From assembly GCA_022559985.1 (NCBI GenBank), contig JAFJTR010000009.1, positions 310,001-374,000 of the forward strand: 64,000 bases of DNA. The letters run 5' to 3'. This DNA comes from Parastagonospora avenae f. sp. tritici 18332-5. Lineage: Eukaryota > Ascomycota > Dothideomycetes > Pleosporales > Phaeosphaeriaceae. The translations under genes and the position numbers were made by a program. This document shows positions 21,687-31,684 of the stretch, one piece after another (the first letter of the stretch is position 1; every line of letters begins with the position of its first letter). The notes under the pieces are model-generated. The model was not told where the DNA came from, made no database searches, and saw only the letters and a list, made by a program, of their open reading frames with translations.

Positions 21687-23522
21687 CTAAGGCGGAGGGT
21701 GTGACGTCCGCTGGAAGGCGCTTCCACCGACTTTCATTTGAGCATTCTGCGTTGGCTCGACACTTAGCTTGTTCTCAACAAACAGACCGAATATTTTCTG
21801 TTGCATCGATGGCTCTGGAATCTCGAGCTTGTTTTCTGTTTGGGTATTGTTCTCTCCAACTTCTTCGTGATCGACGTCTACAGCAAACATGTACTGCCCA
21901 AATATCCTCTTCGGAGTGACGTGGATCTTCAGCCTGAACGCAGTCTGTTTACCAGATTTGCTTGTGATACGCAGGAATGCCTCCTGTCGATCTGGAAGTG
22001 TAAAACTGCCCTCGTGGAACCGCTCGAGATTTCCGTCGTGTTTCTCGTATTCATAGATTGTGTCGTCGAGATAGCACCATGGTACAGGCTTGACATTCCC
22101 CGACTGCTGTTTGCAGCCAAGGCTTAGAAAGACATACCCTACGGCGCGCTGCGATAGCTTGCTGCGAGTGATTGTCAATCGCAAGCTTGCATGCCACGAA
22201 ACCCGCCCGGACGAATCGTTGTGCCCTTGAAGAATGCTACCTCTCTGGTTCCAAGCTTGCTTCGGCAAGACACCTGTAATTGCCACACCATCAGCCATGT
22301 CGCGAAGAAAGAAGGCATATTTTCGCTGTATGCTCTCTTTTATGGATGGTATACGACTGTTACGAATGTACAGTTCTTTCAGCCCAAGGCTAGAAGCCAG
22401 AGGTGTCCTGACAGGTACTAGAGCGACATTGGTACTTGTGTCGCGTGCATAAATATCGGCTTCCAAGTGCCGAAGGGGAATCATAACGTAATTATGGTAG
22501 TCGTGTGCGACATGACAACGTAGAGCGGCCCAGACAAGATCCTGACTCGACCATATCATAACTTGTGAACTCAGCGGTCGTACCCATCGATGGGAACTTG
22601 CGGCAGCAGTCTGTGGGTCGGACAAGGTGTAGAGATACAGCCAGATCCTGAGACCGCGATGGGTCATATTGTATGGAACGACAGGGCCATCTGAGGTGAA
22701 AGGTACGAGATCTTTTGCTTCACTAAAGTCCCGTGGGTCGGAGGCAAGGACATCGACTGAGGACGAGTCCGTACTGAACTCCATGCTCTCCCAGCCAAAT
22801 AGTGTTTCATCCTCCGAGATTTTCATGATTTCTTCTTGTAGTCGTCTGAATGCTTTGGACTTGCCTTCGCCGTAAAGTAGCGGCATATTGACATCGAATA
22901 TTCCGAGAAGAGAATACGCGATATCCTCTGCCCTAGTTGCTTGACGATCTGCAGCCCAAGACATGCGCATGCTGATGCTGGCTCGGTCCAGACTGAGTCG
23001 CTCCAGGTACTCTCTCGGAACGCCAGTGATTTCAGAAATTCTGGATCCAAGACCGCCTTTGCTACCTAGACGCTTCCAATCTCGGGAGAAGAACTCCATG
23101 CCGGTTTGGTCGTCTGTTTGAATGTGACTCGGAGCGAGCAGCTCCTGCAACGTCCATGCTCTTGTGAACCACTTGCTTTTCGCAAAGTCACTTGGACCCC
23201 CGATATCTGCGAGGTACGCGTAGCACTTTGCTGACTCCCTGTACCAGCTAAACATGGAATTGATTGCTTCAGAAAGCTCTGCGCTTGAGGACTTGTCGAT
23301 GCAGCAAGTGTCAACCCAGCACCAGTCAAAGCCATCCTTGACAGCTTGTGCACACGTCTTCTCGATTTTGGAGAACCCTAGCTTTCTCTTTGCTGCATCA
23401 AGGTCTACCAAATCGGAGAAGACAACCTCTTCTTCTTCCCAACAATGAGACAGAATTGCGTACGGCGGGATGTTCTCGAAGAAGCTTTTCAGCTCCAGCG
23501 TACGCGTATGGAGAAGTCTCAT
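21687..23522 (-). CDS. HET-domain (heterokaryon incompatibility) protein
   Basis: A single open frame of 611 residues from the ATG at 23522 (Met-Arg-Leu-Leu-His); a second ATG two codons upstream (23528) is possible. The HET domain occupies about residues 20-160: IPPYAILSHCW, then DWCWVDTCCIDK, AINSMFSWYRESAKCYAYLAD and WFTRAWTLQELLAPSHI. These are the canonical blocks of PF06985. It continues with MSWAADRQATRAEDIAYSLLGIFDVNMPLLYGEG, the common extension of HET proteins. The C-terminal 350 residues are variable and probably regulatory or sensing. It lies tail-to-tail with the damaged HET gene at 20408-21647, 39 bp apart. Confidence 0.9.
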   Translation of the reverse strand: MRLLHTRTLELKSFFENIPPYAILSHCWEEEEVVFSDLVDLDAAKRKLGFSKIEKTCAQAVKDGFDWCWVDTCCIDKSSSAELSEAINSMFSWYRESAKCYAYLADIGGPSDFAKSKWFTRAWTLQELLAPSHIQTDDQTGMEFFSRDWKRLGSKGGLGSRISEITGVPREYLERLSLDRASISMRMSWAADRQATRAEDIAYSLLGIFDVNMPLLYGEGKSKAFRRLQEEIMKISEDETLFGWESMEFSTDSSSVDVLASDPRDFSEAKDLVPFTSDGPVVPYNMTHRGLRIWLYLYTLSDPQTAAASSHRWVRPLSSQVMIWSSQDLVWAALRCHVAHDYHNYVMIPLRHLEADIYARDTSTNVALVPVRTPLASSLGLKELYIRNSRIPSIKESIQRKYAFFLRDMADGVAITGVLPKQAWNQRGSILQGHNDSSGRVSWHASLRLTITRSKLSQRAVGYVFLSLGCKQQSGNVKPVPWCYLDDTIYEYEKHDGNLERFHEGSFTLPDRQEAFLRITSKSGKQTAFRLKIHVTPKRIFGQYMFAVDVDHEEVGENNTQTENKLEIPEPSMQQKIFGLFVENKLSVEPTQNAQMKVGGSAFQRTSHPPP

Positions 23523-24140
23523 CCTCAAAGGTAGGCGGTCTTCTTACTCAGGTCAGGCGAAGCAATGATGTTGAAGCGCAGCTGACAGTGTGATATCGTT
23601 CGTAAGCGCGGGGTAACAAAGTCCTCATGTTGAACGCTGCTCGATATGGTGCGTAGCCTTGTTCTACAGTATCGTCACTCAAATATGAGATTCATGACGA
23701 TTGGACTAGTACAATTGGACAATACCAGATGGCTGTGTTGTGAACGACTAGCACGGTGGAGGGAATTGCCCTTCCAAGGTTAGCTGTTCTCAGCCTTTGA
23801 TTTAGGCTCAAAAAGGAAAGGCTCGTTCTACGACGCCTTCGAATCCCTGCCTCCTACATGTCTTCTCATCTACTGTAACGTACTACACTCATGGGCGATC
23901 GATAAGATACCTTGGATCTATGTATTTCATCGGAGGAGCGAAGGAAAGAGATCAGTACTAGCTTCATAAATGCAAGTTATGATGAAGAGCGAGTATAAGA
24001 GGGAAAGCCGCGAGGAAGGCACGTTCAACATAGTCTAAGCTGGACAATTACTTCGTAGTTCGCCTATTCCTATGGTTAGGCGAGTGTCAGGATGGAGATC
24101 TATGACTACCTCATGTACCTCTTCCAGGATCAATTGATTC
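23523..24140. other. Intergenic, HET promoter side
   Basis: This is the upstream region of the minus-strand HET gene and the 3' side of the 24141-25031 gene. No coding signal or repeat stands out. Confidence 0.4.
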
Positions 24141-25031
24141 TCACCAGAAATATACCCCATCCTCGTCTCTCCTCAGTCCCGCCGCCCATCTACTTGTGTC
24201 ATCCACATGAAACATCCTCGCATACATATGCGGTAACACACAAGGTAGATGCATCTTAATAGACACCGGACCCTGATCATCATCATCATCATCATCATCA
24301 TCACAATCATAATCAAACTCCTCATCCTCAGGATACCGCGGCAGCACCATCTCAGTCAGCTCAGGAGTCAAGACCAATTCTTTCCCCACGCGAACGATAT
24401 TGACATACGCCGCAATGCCAAGCTCCGGATCCCTTGGGCTTAGGCGGAACTGATCTTCTTTGTCGCGCAGCAGTTCGAACCAACCCATACAACTGTCCAA
24501 CGCCTGCGCATCAACATGCACGCAATGCGAATACCGCGGAAACAAAAAACGTCCAAACTCCACTTCTCTATACTCCTTAAACGCCTCTCCCGATCTTATC
24601 CACTTTGCGAACAACTTATGAACATATTGCACATCCGCGCCATCGAGATTTGCTTTATCCTCTTTGACCGTGAATCTCAATCGCCCTGCACAGCCCGTAC
24701 CAGAATGATGCAACTCTGTATATTCTTTTGCCCGATCTGACCACCGCTGTATGAAGGTGTCCCAGGCTGAGTCTGAGTGGTAATCACAGTGGTGGATTAA
24801 GAAGCCCCAGAAGGGCCAAGAGCGGAGATTGGATATGTCTTCGTCGTAGAGGCTGCCGTTTAGTCCAGAGGTCATCCTGCGGGAAACGCGCGGGAGCACG
24901 GGTCTCGTGTGACTGATGATGGTGTTGGATGGCGTGTTAGTCTTGGCGAGCGCATTTGTGCACGTAGTGAGCTTGGTGAAGGTAGGAAATCGTTGTTTGG
25001 CGACTGGGCCGAAGAACCGAGAAGCCAACAT
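24141..25031 (-). CDS. Unrecognised protein with poly-Asp tract
   Basis: Intact single-exon frame of 296 residues. The first 55 residues are Thr/Arg/Pro-rich with few acids and could be a mitochondrial presequence. The middle holds WPFWGFLIHHCDYHSDSAWD and a Trp-Ser-Asp-Arg-Ala-Lys segment, reminiscent of a widespread family of uncharacterised fungal proteins with a WGF(L/V)I(Y/H)(R/H)C motif. Near residue 245 there is a run of nine Asp encoded by a GAT-type microsatellite. I cannot assign a function. Confidence 0.65.
   Translation of the reverse strand: MLASRFFGPVAKQRFPTFTKLTTCTNALAKTNTPSNTIISHTRPVLPRVSRRMTSGLNGSLYDEDISNLRSWPFWGFLIHHCDYHSDSAWDTFIQRWSDRAKEYTELHHSGTGCAGRLRFTVKEDKANLDGADVQYVHKLFAKWIRSGEAFKEYREVEFGRFLFPRYSHCVHVDAQALDSCMGWFELLRDKEDQFRLSPRDPELGIAAYVNIVRVGKELVLTPELTEMVLPRYPEDEEFDYDCDDDDDDDDDQGPVSIKMHLPCVLPHMYARMFHVDDTSRWAAGLRRDEDGVYFW
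24276..24305. repeat. (ATC)n / (GAT)n microsatellite inside a coding sequence
   Basis: About nine ATC/CAT triplets in a row encode the poly-Asp tract of the 24141-25031 gene on the minus strand. The trinucleotide unit keeps the frame when its length varies. Confidence 0.9.
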
Positions 25032-25595
25032 TTTGGAGAACAGCTCATGTGGCGGCCGTATTGATATCGAAGTGTCTTGTGGCTATTTGGTCTACATGTT
25101 TAATGAACGCTCGAAAATGCTGCTGGTGAGGAGTACATCAGATGTGGCACGGAGATGATCCATGTCTCGCCAAGCCTTTGATCCAAATGGGAAAGCGCCC
25201 CTTTCTTCCTCTCAACTGTCCTCACACTCATAAACTCCCACGCCATCTCTTCGCATGCACCAGCTCAAGCCTACGGTCTTGCTAATGACATTGCATTATG
25301 ACTACGTAGACGTAACACTAGCTTTTCCCTTCCTCATGACGTAGGGAACACGTACTGTACTGTACAACAACCTCGAAAACCCGACATAATCAATGAAACG
25401 ACACAATGGCAAAAGACGAAAGCAAATGCGAACCCGATCCTTTGTGCGCCGTTCTTCCTTCCCGACCCATCGTCTCGTCATGACTTGTGTGTCTTGCGCT
25501 TCTCCACACTACTGAATTCCACTATGCATGCGAAATCCACCCGAGACAGCTAATCGTGGTGTACAAGCACTGCGATTGGCAATCAGTATTGACGT
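25032..25595. other. Intergenic, no gene seen
   Basis: Promoter side of the 24141 gene and 3' region of the Hva1-like gene. No coding signal. Confidence 0.4.
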
Positions 25596-26479
25596 CTAAG
25601 CTTTGTTGCGTCCACTTCGCCTAGGCTGGCCATCTTCGGTAGCAGCTTTCTTTGGCGCCTTCTTCTTCACGGGCTCTTTCTTTTCCTTCTCGCTGGCCTT
25701 GGGGCGGCCGGCCTTCTTCTTGGTCTCTCCTTCGCCGTCTTGCTTTGGCTTCTTTGCAGCGGGCTTTTCGTTGTCGTCTTCCTTGCCATTGGTCTTATCA
25801 GAGGTGGTCTCCTCGGCCTTACGCTTGTCGCCAGCCTGTGGCTCCTCCGACTTGTCTGTAGACTCGTCGTCCTTGGAGTCTTCCTTGTCCTCATCCTTGG
25901 AAGCTTCTGCCTTTGACTCGCCGTTCTGCTTGGAGTCTTCCTTCTTGTCGTCGGTGGACGGCGCGTCTTTCATGTCTTCGTCCTTCTCCGACTCTGCTGG
26001 CTTGTCATCCTTCTCTGACTCAGCCGGCTTGTCATCTTCCTTTGAGTCGCCATTGGACTGGCCATTTGCGCCATTGGCCTTCTCCTCAATCTCAAGCTCG
26101 CTAGCACGCTTGACAACATCGTTGCCAGATCTTTCGACATGCACAGCTGGGTTATCCGGTGAAGCGTTCTTCTTGATGGTGTTGCCGCGCTTGGACTCAA
26201 TAGCGATCTCGCCTTGCTCCTTGACCTCGGCAACAGTGCCGCCGGGCTTGCCGCTGCCCCAGCTCCATGAGACTATTTACAAGTGCCGTCAGCAAGTGTT
26301 TCTTGGATTTGATAGGCGCTACTCGCGTCGCACAGAAAGCACGCAGTGATGGGCCAGACGCGCGTCCCGAGCGCACTGAGCTCTGGTACCTGGCGCATGC
26401 GCGTGCCGGGGCTGGACGAGATGAAAGTGAATCAAGAGCACATACCTTCATCACCCTTCTGGATCTCAGACTCAGTCAT
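25596..26479 (-). CDS. Hva1/TUDOR-domain (DUF2945) protein with charged tail
   Basis: Exon 1 is 26479-26446 and exon 2 26272-25596, separated by a 173-bp intron (GTATGT...AATAG); 236 residues. Spliced, the N-terminus reads MTESEIQKGDEVSWSWGSG and continues with GKPGGTVAEV, RGNTIKKNA and PAVHVERSGNDVVKRASEL, the hypervirulence-associated TUDOR domain (PF11160). The rest is low-complexity: Lys/Asp/Glu/Ser-rich with a tandem DDKPAESEK unit, a basic Lys-rich part with an AT-hook-like GRP core (AGRPKASEKEK) and a PRRSGRNKA end. This composition fits a nuclear, chromatin-associated protein, which is inference. In spite of the family name, no role in virulence can be read from the sequence. Confidence 0.85.
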
Positions 26480-27252
26480 ATTGCGCGACCGTCAGGTAAC
26501 AATTGCGATCTAAGAGAAGATGACGTTATGCTTCGGCGCGCCGCAATGTGCAGGGCTACGGTTCAATTGATGCGCAAAAGCGTGGGAACGATACTTGGCG
26601 ATGTAAATATGGCGGGCGTGTAGTGATGGGATGAGTGATGGATGAAGGGAACACTGGTAGTCGAAAGACACAAGAACCTGGCCGGTACGTGAGGTTTAAA
26701 TCGAAGCTGCGAAACATGGCCACCTGCGCCTGTCATTGGCTGATCGTACCTGGCCCTGCCAAAACTGGGGAAGGTGGCTGGGCACGATCGGAACAGCGTC
26801 ATAGCGGTCTGTGCGTGCATCGCTAGTGCGCTAAATCCGGAACGCAACATGAACGTGAAGCTCGTGCGCGCAAATCATCACAACGTCGATGGTTGAGCAT
26901 GTCAACGGTCTCCGCAACTACCGAAATCTGATAATTTGGGATGTTGAATGCCTATACTACAAAAAAATCACCTGGAGACGCACAGAACTGAACTTCTGAT
27001 ACTTCCGAGCTGAAACATCCTCGAAGCCCTACAAACCTTTCCTCACGTCAGCAGTAAAGGCGCACTATTTTTCTTTCTACAGTCGCGTTTCTAGTTGAAA
27101 AATCTGGCTAGGTTCATGATACTGAGCTGCCTTCCTTCATTGCTACTTTTATCATCCCGATTGACCAAGTCTGTGTAATTTACATTATGCTCAGCATACA
27201 AGAAGTAACTCGATTTAGATAATTGATAACAAATCTATACTTCATCAGACAA
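26480..27252. other. Intergenic between Hva1-like gene and PAQR gene
   Basis: Holds the Hva1-like promoter and the PAQR 3' end. An open frame on the minus strand (26563-26850) has no family signal. An AT-rich part lies at 27100-27250. Confidence 0.4.
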
Positions 27253-28260
27253 TCACGACCATATCTTGCCCACATAACTGCCGTCCACACCGCCACTTCT
27301 CCTCCCATGCTCAAAGTCAAAAGCCTTCAATAACCCCACAAGATGCGACGCAGCCGCCAACACCACCAAAACATGGAAGATCTGGTGACTCGACCCCCAA
27401 ATGTCGTACTTGCCCGGACTCCACTTCTCAGGGACTCTTGCGGCGTAAATGGCAGCTCCGGTGATGTACAGCACACCTTGCAACACCACCCAGTCTAGCC
27501 CAGCTGCCTCGCGCATATGCGCTACGCCGTAGAGTTGGACACCGTGGAGGACTGGGAAGACAGCGGACAGGCCCATGAGCACGAACATCAGCGCCCTGAA
27601 CGGCCGTAGCGCTGGTGTGCGGAATTTACTATGCATCGATACAACGCTGGTGCATGCTGCCAGTGTCGTGATCTACTCGGTCATCAGTCACATGCATTAT
27701 CAGATATACGAAGCAAAACTCACCATAGCCCAATACCTCCTCATAAGCTCCGGCTCACTCTTAAACCCATAGAACAGCACCGGCACAAAACTGCCCCAGA
27801 TCAAAAACACAATGCCCGCGTAATCGAGTTGATTCCCCCATCGCGCCACGGCATGCGAGTGGTTTGAAATCGTATGGTATGTAGCGCTCATGCCTAGACA
27901 TGCGATCGCGCCGGCGAAGAAACAGCTAAGTGCGTACACATCCTCTCTTGTTGCGGTTGCGTACCGCGGACTGAGAGTTTGGTACAGGACGATGGATAGG
28001 AGGAGGAATGAGACCGCGCCGAGGAGGTGCGTGTAGATGTTAACTGTTTCGTTGTGCAGGTAGCTGAGTGAGGAGAAGGACTCTGTGTAGGAGTTTGAGG
28101 CGGGGCGGTAGCCGGAGATTATGGAGGGGTTATCTTGTTGCCAGGCGTCGATTTCGTGCCAGAGATATGTGAGCTTTTGTTCTAACTTTTTCTCGGCTTG
28201 TTTGGATGTCTGGACGACTTCGTCGATGGCGTCGGAGGCGGCTTTTTTGGTGGCGTCCAT
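27253..28260 (-). CDS. PAQR / AdipoR-haemolysin III family membrane protein
   Basis: Exons 28260-27724 and 27672-27253 with a 51-bp intron (GTGAGT...GAGTAG) give 318 residues. A soluble N-terminus (about 75 residues) leads into SLSYLHNETVNIYTHLLGAV, the first PAQR motif. MSATYHTISNHS carries the Ser/His of the second motif, and SSHQIFHVLVV supplies the HxxxH of the third; these are the zinc-binding residues of the family. About seven hydrophobic segments are visible. Yeast relatives (Izh proteins) act in zinc and lipid homeostasis and are thought to be ceramidase-like. The start was chosen because MDATKK begins the typical N-terminus; an upstream in-frame Met at 28368 is less likely. Confidence 0.88.
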
Positions 28261-28762
28261 TTTGGCCGGTGTGGAACTTGGAAAAGATGGAATTGAGCGA
28301 AGAAAAGTTTGAGAAACTAGGGAGAGATACGAGATATGTATCTTATTGAAGTGTTGAGCACATGTCATGGACCGAGGAACGCTTGCTCGAATGACATCTA
28401 ACGGACGCTATGCCACATGGGGAGTATCTTGCGAGATGTATATTGTCAAAAGTATGCTTCCCTCGGCTCTCTGATTTGAAAAATCAGCGAATTTGCCAAT
28501 CGGCCCTGATTAAGATAGTGTTGATGCGAAGGCAACGTCTACATTAAGTTCTTACCAACCGTGTCATCCCACGCGTCAAGCTCGGAGGTGCCCCACCATC
28601 TCCGAACCATCATCCCGCCTCCCTTCATCAACCCTCGCGACTGCTTTTGCTAAAACGCCATGGAGAAGTCGCGTACCGTGATACAATGGAGCACATGAAG
28701 CTTCTACACATTGACTTCCCCACTTGACCGCCTCTACAAACTCTGTCCCACCACACTCCACC
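28261..28762. promoter_or_regulatory. Divergent promoter, PAQR / PCI-like gene
   Basis: The two genes start on opposite strands 502 bp apart, so their promoters must lie here. I see no decisive motif. Confidence 0.4.
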
Positions 28763-29786
28763 ATGCGGTCCTCAGAACCTATCCGCCCCAGCAGCCGTCG
28801 CGGCGCATCCGGTGCCTGGAACCGCCTGAAGCCCGTACGCGAAGACGTCCTCGAAACGTACGGCCTGCCTTCAAAAGGCGAGACGCGGTACCCTTCAATT
28901 CCAACAACACAAGGAGTGCAATTGCTGACTGTAGAGTAGGTTGAACGACTTCAAAACCCAAGAAACATACCTCAGCCGCATAATCGAGCGCTACATGAAA
29001 CTTTGCGCCCTCAACCGCGAACAACTTGACCGCCTCTTCGCCGGCGTGAGCGAGTCCAAAATCGCCGAGAACGACTTGTCCAGTTCCTTCTCTTCGCTCT
29101 CCGTCTCAAAACTCAGCAGTGGTGGACTAGCAACGTCTAAATACGCCTCCCCTCCCACCACCACCACTGAATCCCCGCCCCAACCGCACCCTTCAATAGA
29201 CGAACTCGCCACCGTCCTGCAAGCCCTGCGCAAACTCCGCGAAGCCATCACCGCAAGCAACCGCACCGACACCTTCGCGCGCCGCGCATACTACTTCAAC
29301 ATCCACGTCGCGATCCTGTGCGCCGACTGGGAATCCTACGTCCCCGCGCTGCACTCGCTGCTCAACACGCTGCACCCGCGCAACCCTCTGCCGCCGCACG
29401 ATCTCAGGGATTTCGTCGGATTGATGATTCTCGACCAGGCGTGTCGGCAGCAGGACTATGCGGGGGCGCGCGCGACGAAGCTGGCGTATAGGCATGCGGA
29501 TATGCGCGTGGAACAGGTGGTTAGGGCGCTGGTGAGTGATGATTGGGTGGGGTTTTGGCGCGTGAGGAAGGCGGTGGATGGGTATCAGAGGGGGGTGATG
29601 GAGTGGGCGGATGGGAGGGTCAGGGTGCATGCGCTCAAGTGTTTGGGCAAGGCGTATATGCGTGCGGATAGGAGGTTTGTGGAAAGGTGTGCCGAGAGGG
29701 GATGGGATGATTTGGTGGGGGATGGGGTGGGGTGGGAGTTGGATGAGGGGGGCGTGGTGGTCATTAGGAAGGTGAAAGGGAGTTAG
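28763..29786 (+). CDS. PCI-like protein (CSN8/PSMD8/eIF3K type), tentative
   Basis: Exons 28763-28887 and 28940-29786 are joined by a 52-bp intron with donor GTACCC (weak), branch GCTGAC and acceptor GAGTAG, giving 323 residues. The join yields YGLPSKGETRLNDFKTQETY, a smooth helical start continuing to IIERYMKLCALNREQLDRLFAG. A Ser/Pro/Thr-rich linker (about 75-115) is followed by an alpha-helical part: NIHVAILCADWESYVPALHSL, then DLRDFVGLMILDQACRQQDY and ALKCLGKAYMRADRRFVERC. This helical pattern resembles the SAC3/CSN8/PSMD8/eIF3K group, but I cannot name a complex. Without the intron the 5' part ends at a TAG. Confidence 0.7.
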
Positions 29787-29874
29787 GGCGAGGTTGTGTA
29801 TAGCCCGGAGGCTATGATATTGTATTGGAAGAGAAGGGGACATGACATCCATTACATTCCATTCAGTCAACCCT

Positions 29875-31512
29875 CTATCCCTCATCCATATCCATATTAT
29901 CTCTCCTGCCCCCTCTCCCCCTACCTCCCCTTCCACCACCTCTACCACCGCCCCGTCCGCCCCGCCCACTCTTCCTCTGATCATGCAAGTCCTTCATCTC
30001 CCTGACCGCCACCCTCTGCGCCTCGCCCACCCGCTCCGCATAAACCATAACCTCGTCCCTACTAACCTTCTCTTCGGGCACCTGCTTCCCCAACGCATGT
30101 TCAATGCGCTGAAATATCTCCAAATCGTACTGCGTAACAAAACTCACTGCCTTGCCGCTCTTGCCCGCGCGCGCCGTGCGGCCGACGCGATGTACATATG
30201 TCTCGGAGTCGTGCGGAAGGTCGAAGTTGACGACGAGGTCGACGGAGGGGATGTCGAGACCGCGCGCAGCGACGTCGGTGGCGACGAGGATGTCGCGTGC
30301 TTTTGCTTTGAATTTATTCAGGGCGCCGAGGCGGTTGGATTGGGAGAGTTGGCCGTGAAGCGGGAGGGCTTGGAAGCCTAGGGTGCGTAGTAAGACTGCT
30401 AGACGCTGGGTTTCGTTGACAGTGCGGGTGAAGAGGATGGTGGCGTGGCCGATGTTGTCGTTGAGGAGATGGATAAGGTACAGGTCTTTGTATTTGTGCG
30501 GGATGAGCATGTAGCTTTGCAGTAGAGTGGAGACGACTTGGTGGCTGCTGCTGGAGATGGAGACGCGTACTGGGTTCTTGAGGGCGGCGCGTTGCAGAGA
30601 TTCGACTTTGGAGGACATGGTGGCGGAAAAGAGGTAGGTGTGACGGTCGTCTCGGGGCAGGACTTTGAAGATCTTGTCCAGACTGTCGCCGAAGTCGAGG
30701 TCGAGCAGGCGGTCGGCTTCATCGAGCACGAGGTATTTGAGGTGCTTTAGTGAGAAGCCCTTGGTGTTTTCAAGGTGGTCGAGAAGACGACCGGGACTGG
30801 CTACGATGATGTGTGGTCGCTTTGAGAGTGCGATAGCTTGCGGTACCATGTCCATTCCTCCAACGAGGGTTGCGCACTTGACGTTGATGATGCTGCCGAG
30901 CGCGTCTACTTGTTGTGAAATTTGATATGCCAGTTCTCGCGTCGGTGCCATGATCAGGCCAAAGTAGGCTTGGGGCTTGTCGAGCAGGGCTTGTAGTATA
31001 GGCAGTACAAAAGCTGCTGTCTTTCCTGAACCTGTTTCTGCCAGTCCAATGATATCCTTTCCTGCAAGCGCAAGTGGTATAGATTCTGTCTGGATTGGTG
31101 TCGCTGTCTTGTATCCCAGGTTCTCGCAGGCGTCGCATAGCTCTTCTCGCACACCAAGGTCGGCGAATGTCTTCTTGGGTGCTTCTACAGCAGCAGCTGG
31201 TTCGGCCTCTGCTTCATCCGACTCCTCGACTTCAGCGTCTGCCTTTGCACTTGAGCCATTGGTCGTCTTGGCACGTGACGCATCCTCCTCTTCTTTGCCC
31301 GAGAATCCTCCAAACTCATCTTCGTCATCTTCCGATTCGGACTGTGGTGGTGAAGGTGGAGGCGGTCGCTTTGCGGTCGGCTTGTTCGGCGGTGCAGGCT
31401 TCGCATGTGACTTTTTCAGCGGCGCACTCGATTTCTTCAGCGCCTTTCGTTCGCGAGCAGCGTCAATGGCAGACTTGCCGCCCTCAAGCTTTCTCCTTTT
31501 GAAGTCGGACAT
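29875..31512 (-). CDS. RRP3: ATP-dependent rRNA helicase RRP3 (DDX47)
   Basis: Single exon, 545 residues from MSDFKRRKL at 31512 (an in-frame ATG at 31557 would add 15 residues). The DEAD-box motifs are in order: Q motif (FADLGVREEL...ATPIQ), AETGSGKT, PTRELAYQ, GG, SPGRLLDHLENTKGF, VLDEADRLLDLDFG, SATMSSKVE, a TILFTRTVNETQ segment, ATDVAARGLD and HRVGRTARAG. The combination with ATLVGGMDMVPQAIALSKRP is typical of Rrp3, required for 18S rRNA maturation in the nucleolus. The N-terminus is Lys/Ser/acid-rich and the C-terminus an RGG-type glycine-arginine tail. It is head-to-head with SSF1. Confidence 0.95.
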   Translation of the reverse strand: MSDFKRRKLEGGKSAIDAARERKALKKSSAPLKKSHAKPAPPNKPTAKRPPPPSPPQSESEDDEDEFGGFSGKEEEDASRAKTTNGSSAKADAEVEESDEAEAEPAAAVEAPKKTFADLGVREELCDACENLGYKTATPIQTESIPLALAGKDIIGLAETGSGKTAAFVLPILQALLDKPQAYFGLIMAPTRELAYQISQQVDALGSIINVKCATLVGGMDMVPQAIALSKRPHIIVASPGRLLDHLENTKGFSLKHLKYLVLDEADRLLDLDFGDSLDKIFKVLPRDDRHTYLFSATMSSKVESLQRAALKNPVRVSISSSSHQVVSTLLQSYMLIPHKYKDLYLIHLLNDNIGHATILFTRTVNETQRLAVLLRTLGFQALPLHGQLSQSNRLGALNKFKAKARDILVATDVAARGLDIPSVDLVVNFDLPHDSETYVHRVGRTARAGKSGKAVSFVTQYDLEIFQRIEHALGKQVPEEKVSRDEVMVYAERVGEAQRVAVREMKDLHDQRKSGRGGRGGGRGGGRGGRGRGGRRDNMDMDEG

Positions 31513-31684
31513 TTCTGGTATGTGATGCTCAGAAGACTTTGTGCCGACATGCGCCATGGGGAAAAATGTTTAGCGTGCGGCGATAAGATAAGACCGCTGC
31601 CAAGATTTCGAAGTCCCAAAAAAAGTTCGAGACCAGTGCGCGACTTCAACAACCAAACAACATCCACAACATTGAACCGTCGCA
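31513..31684. promoter_or_regulatory. 172-bp bidirectional promoter, RRP3 / SSF1
   Basis: Start codons of two ribosome-biogenesis genes face away from each other across this gap. It contains GCGATAAGATAAG at 31580-31592, close to the PAC element known from yeast rRNA-processing genes, and GGAAAAATGTTT at 31560-31571, close to the RRPE element. The former also reads as two GATA-factor sites. Confidence 0.6.

Noticed and set aside
26563..26850. 95-codon minus-strand frame upstream of the Hva1-like gene
   Set aside because: Composition not protein-like; probably promoter sequence.
29193..29984. 263-codon minus-strand frame antisense to the PCI-like gene
   Set aside because: His/Pro/Ile-rich antisense by-product of G-rich codons; the sense protein is coherent.
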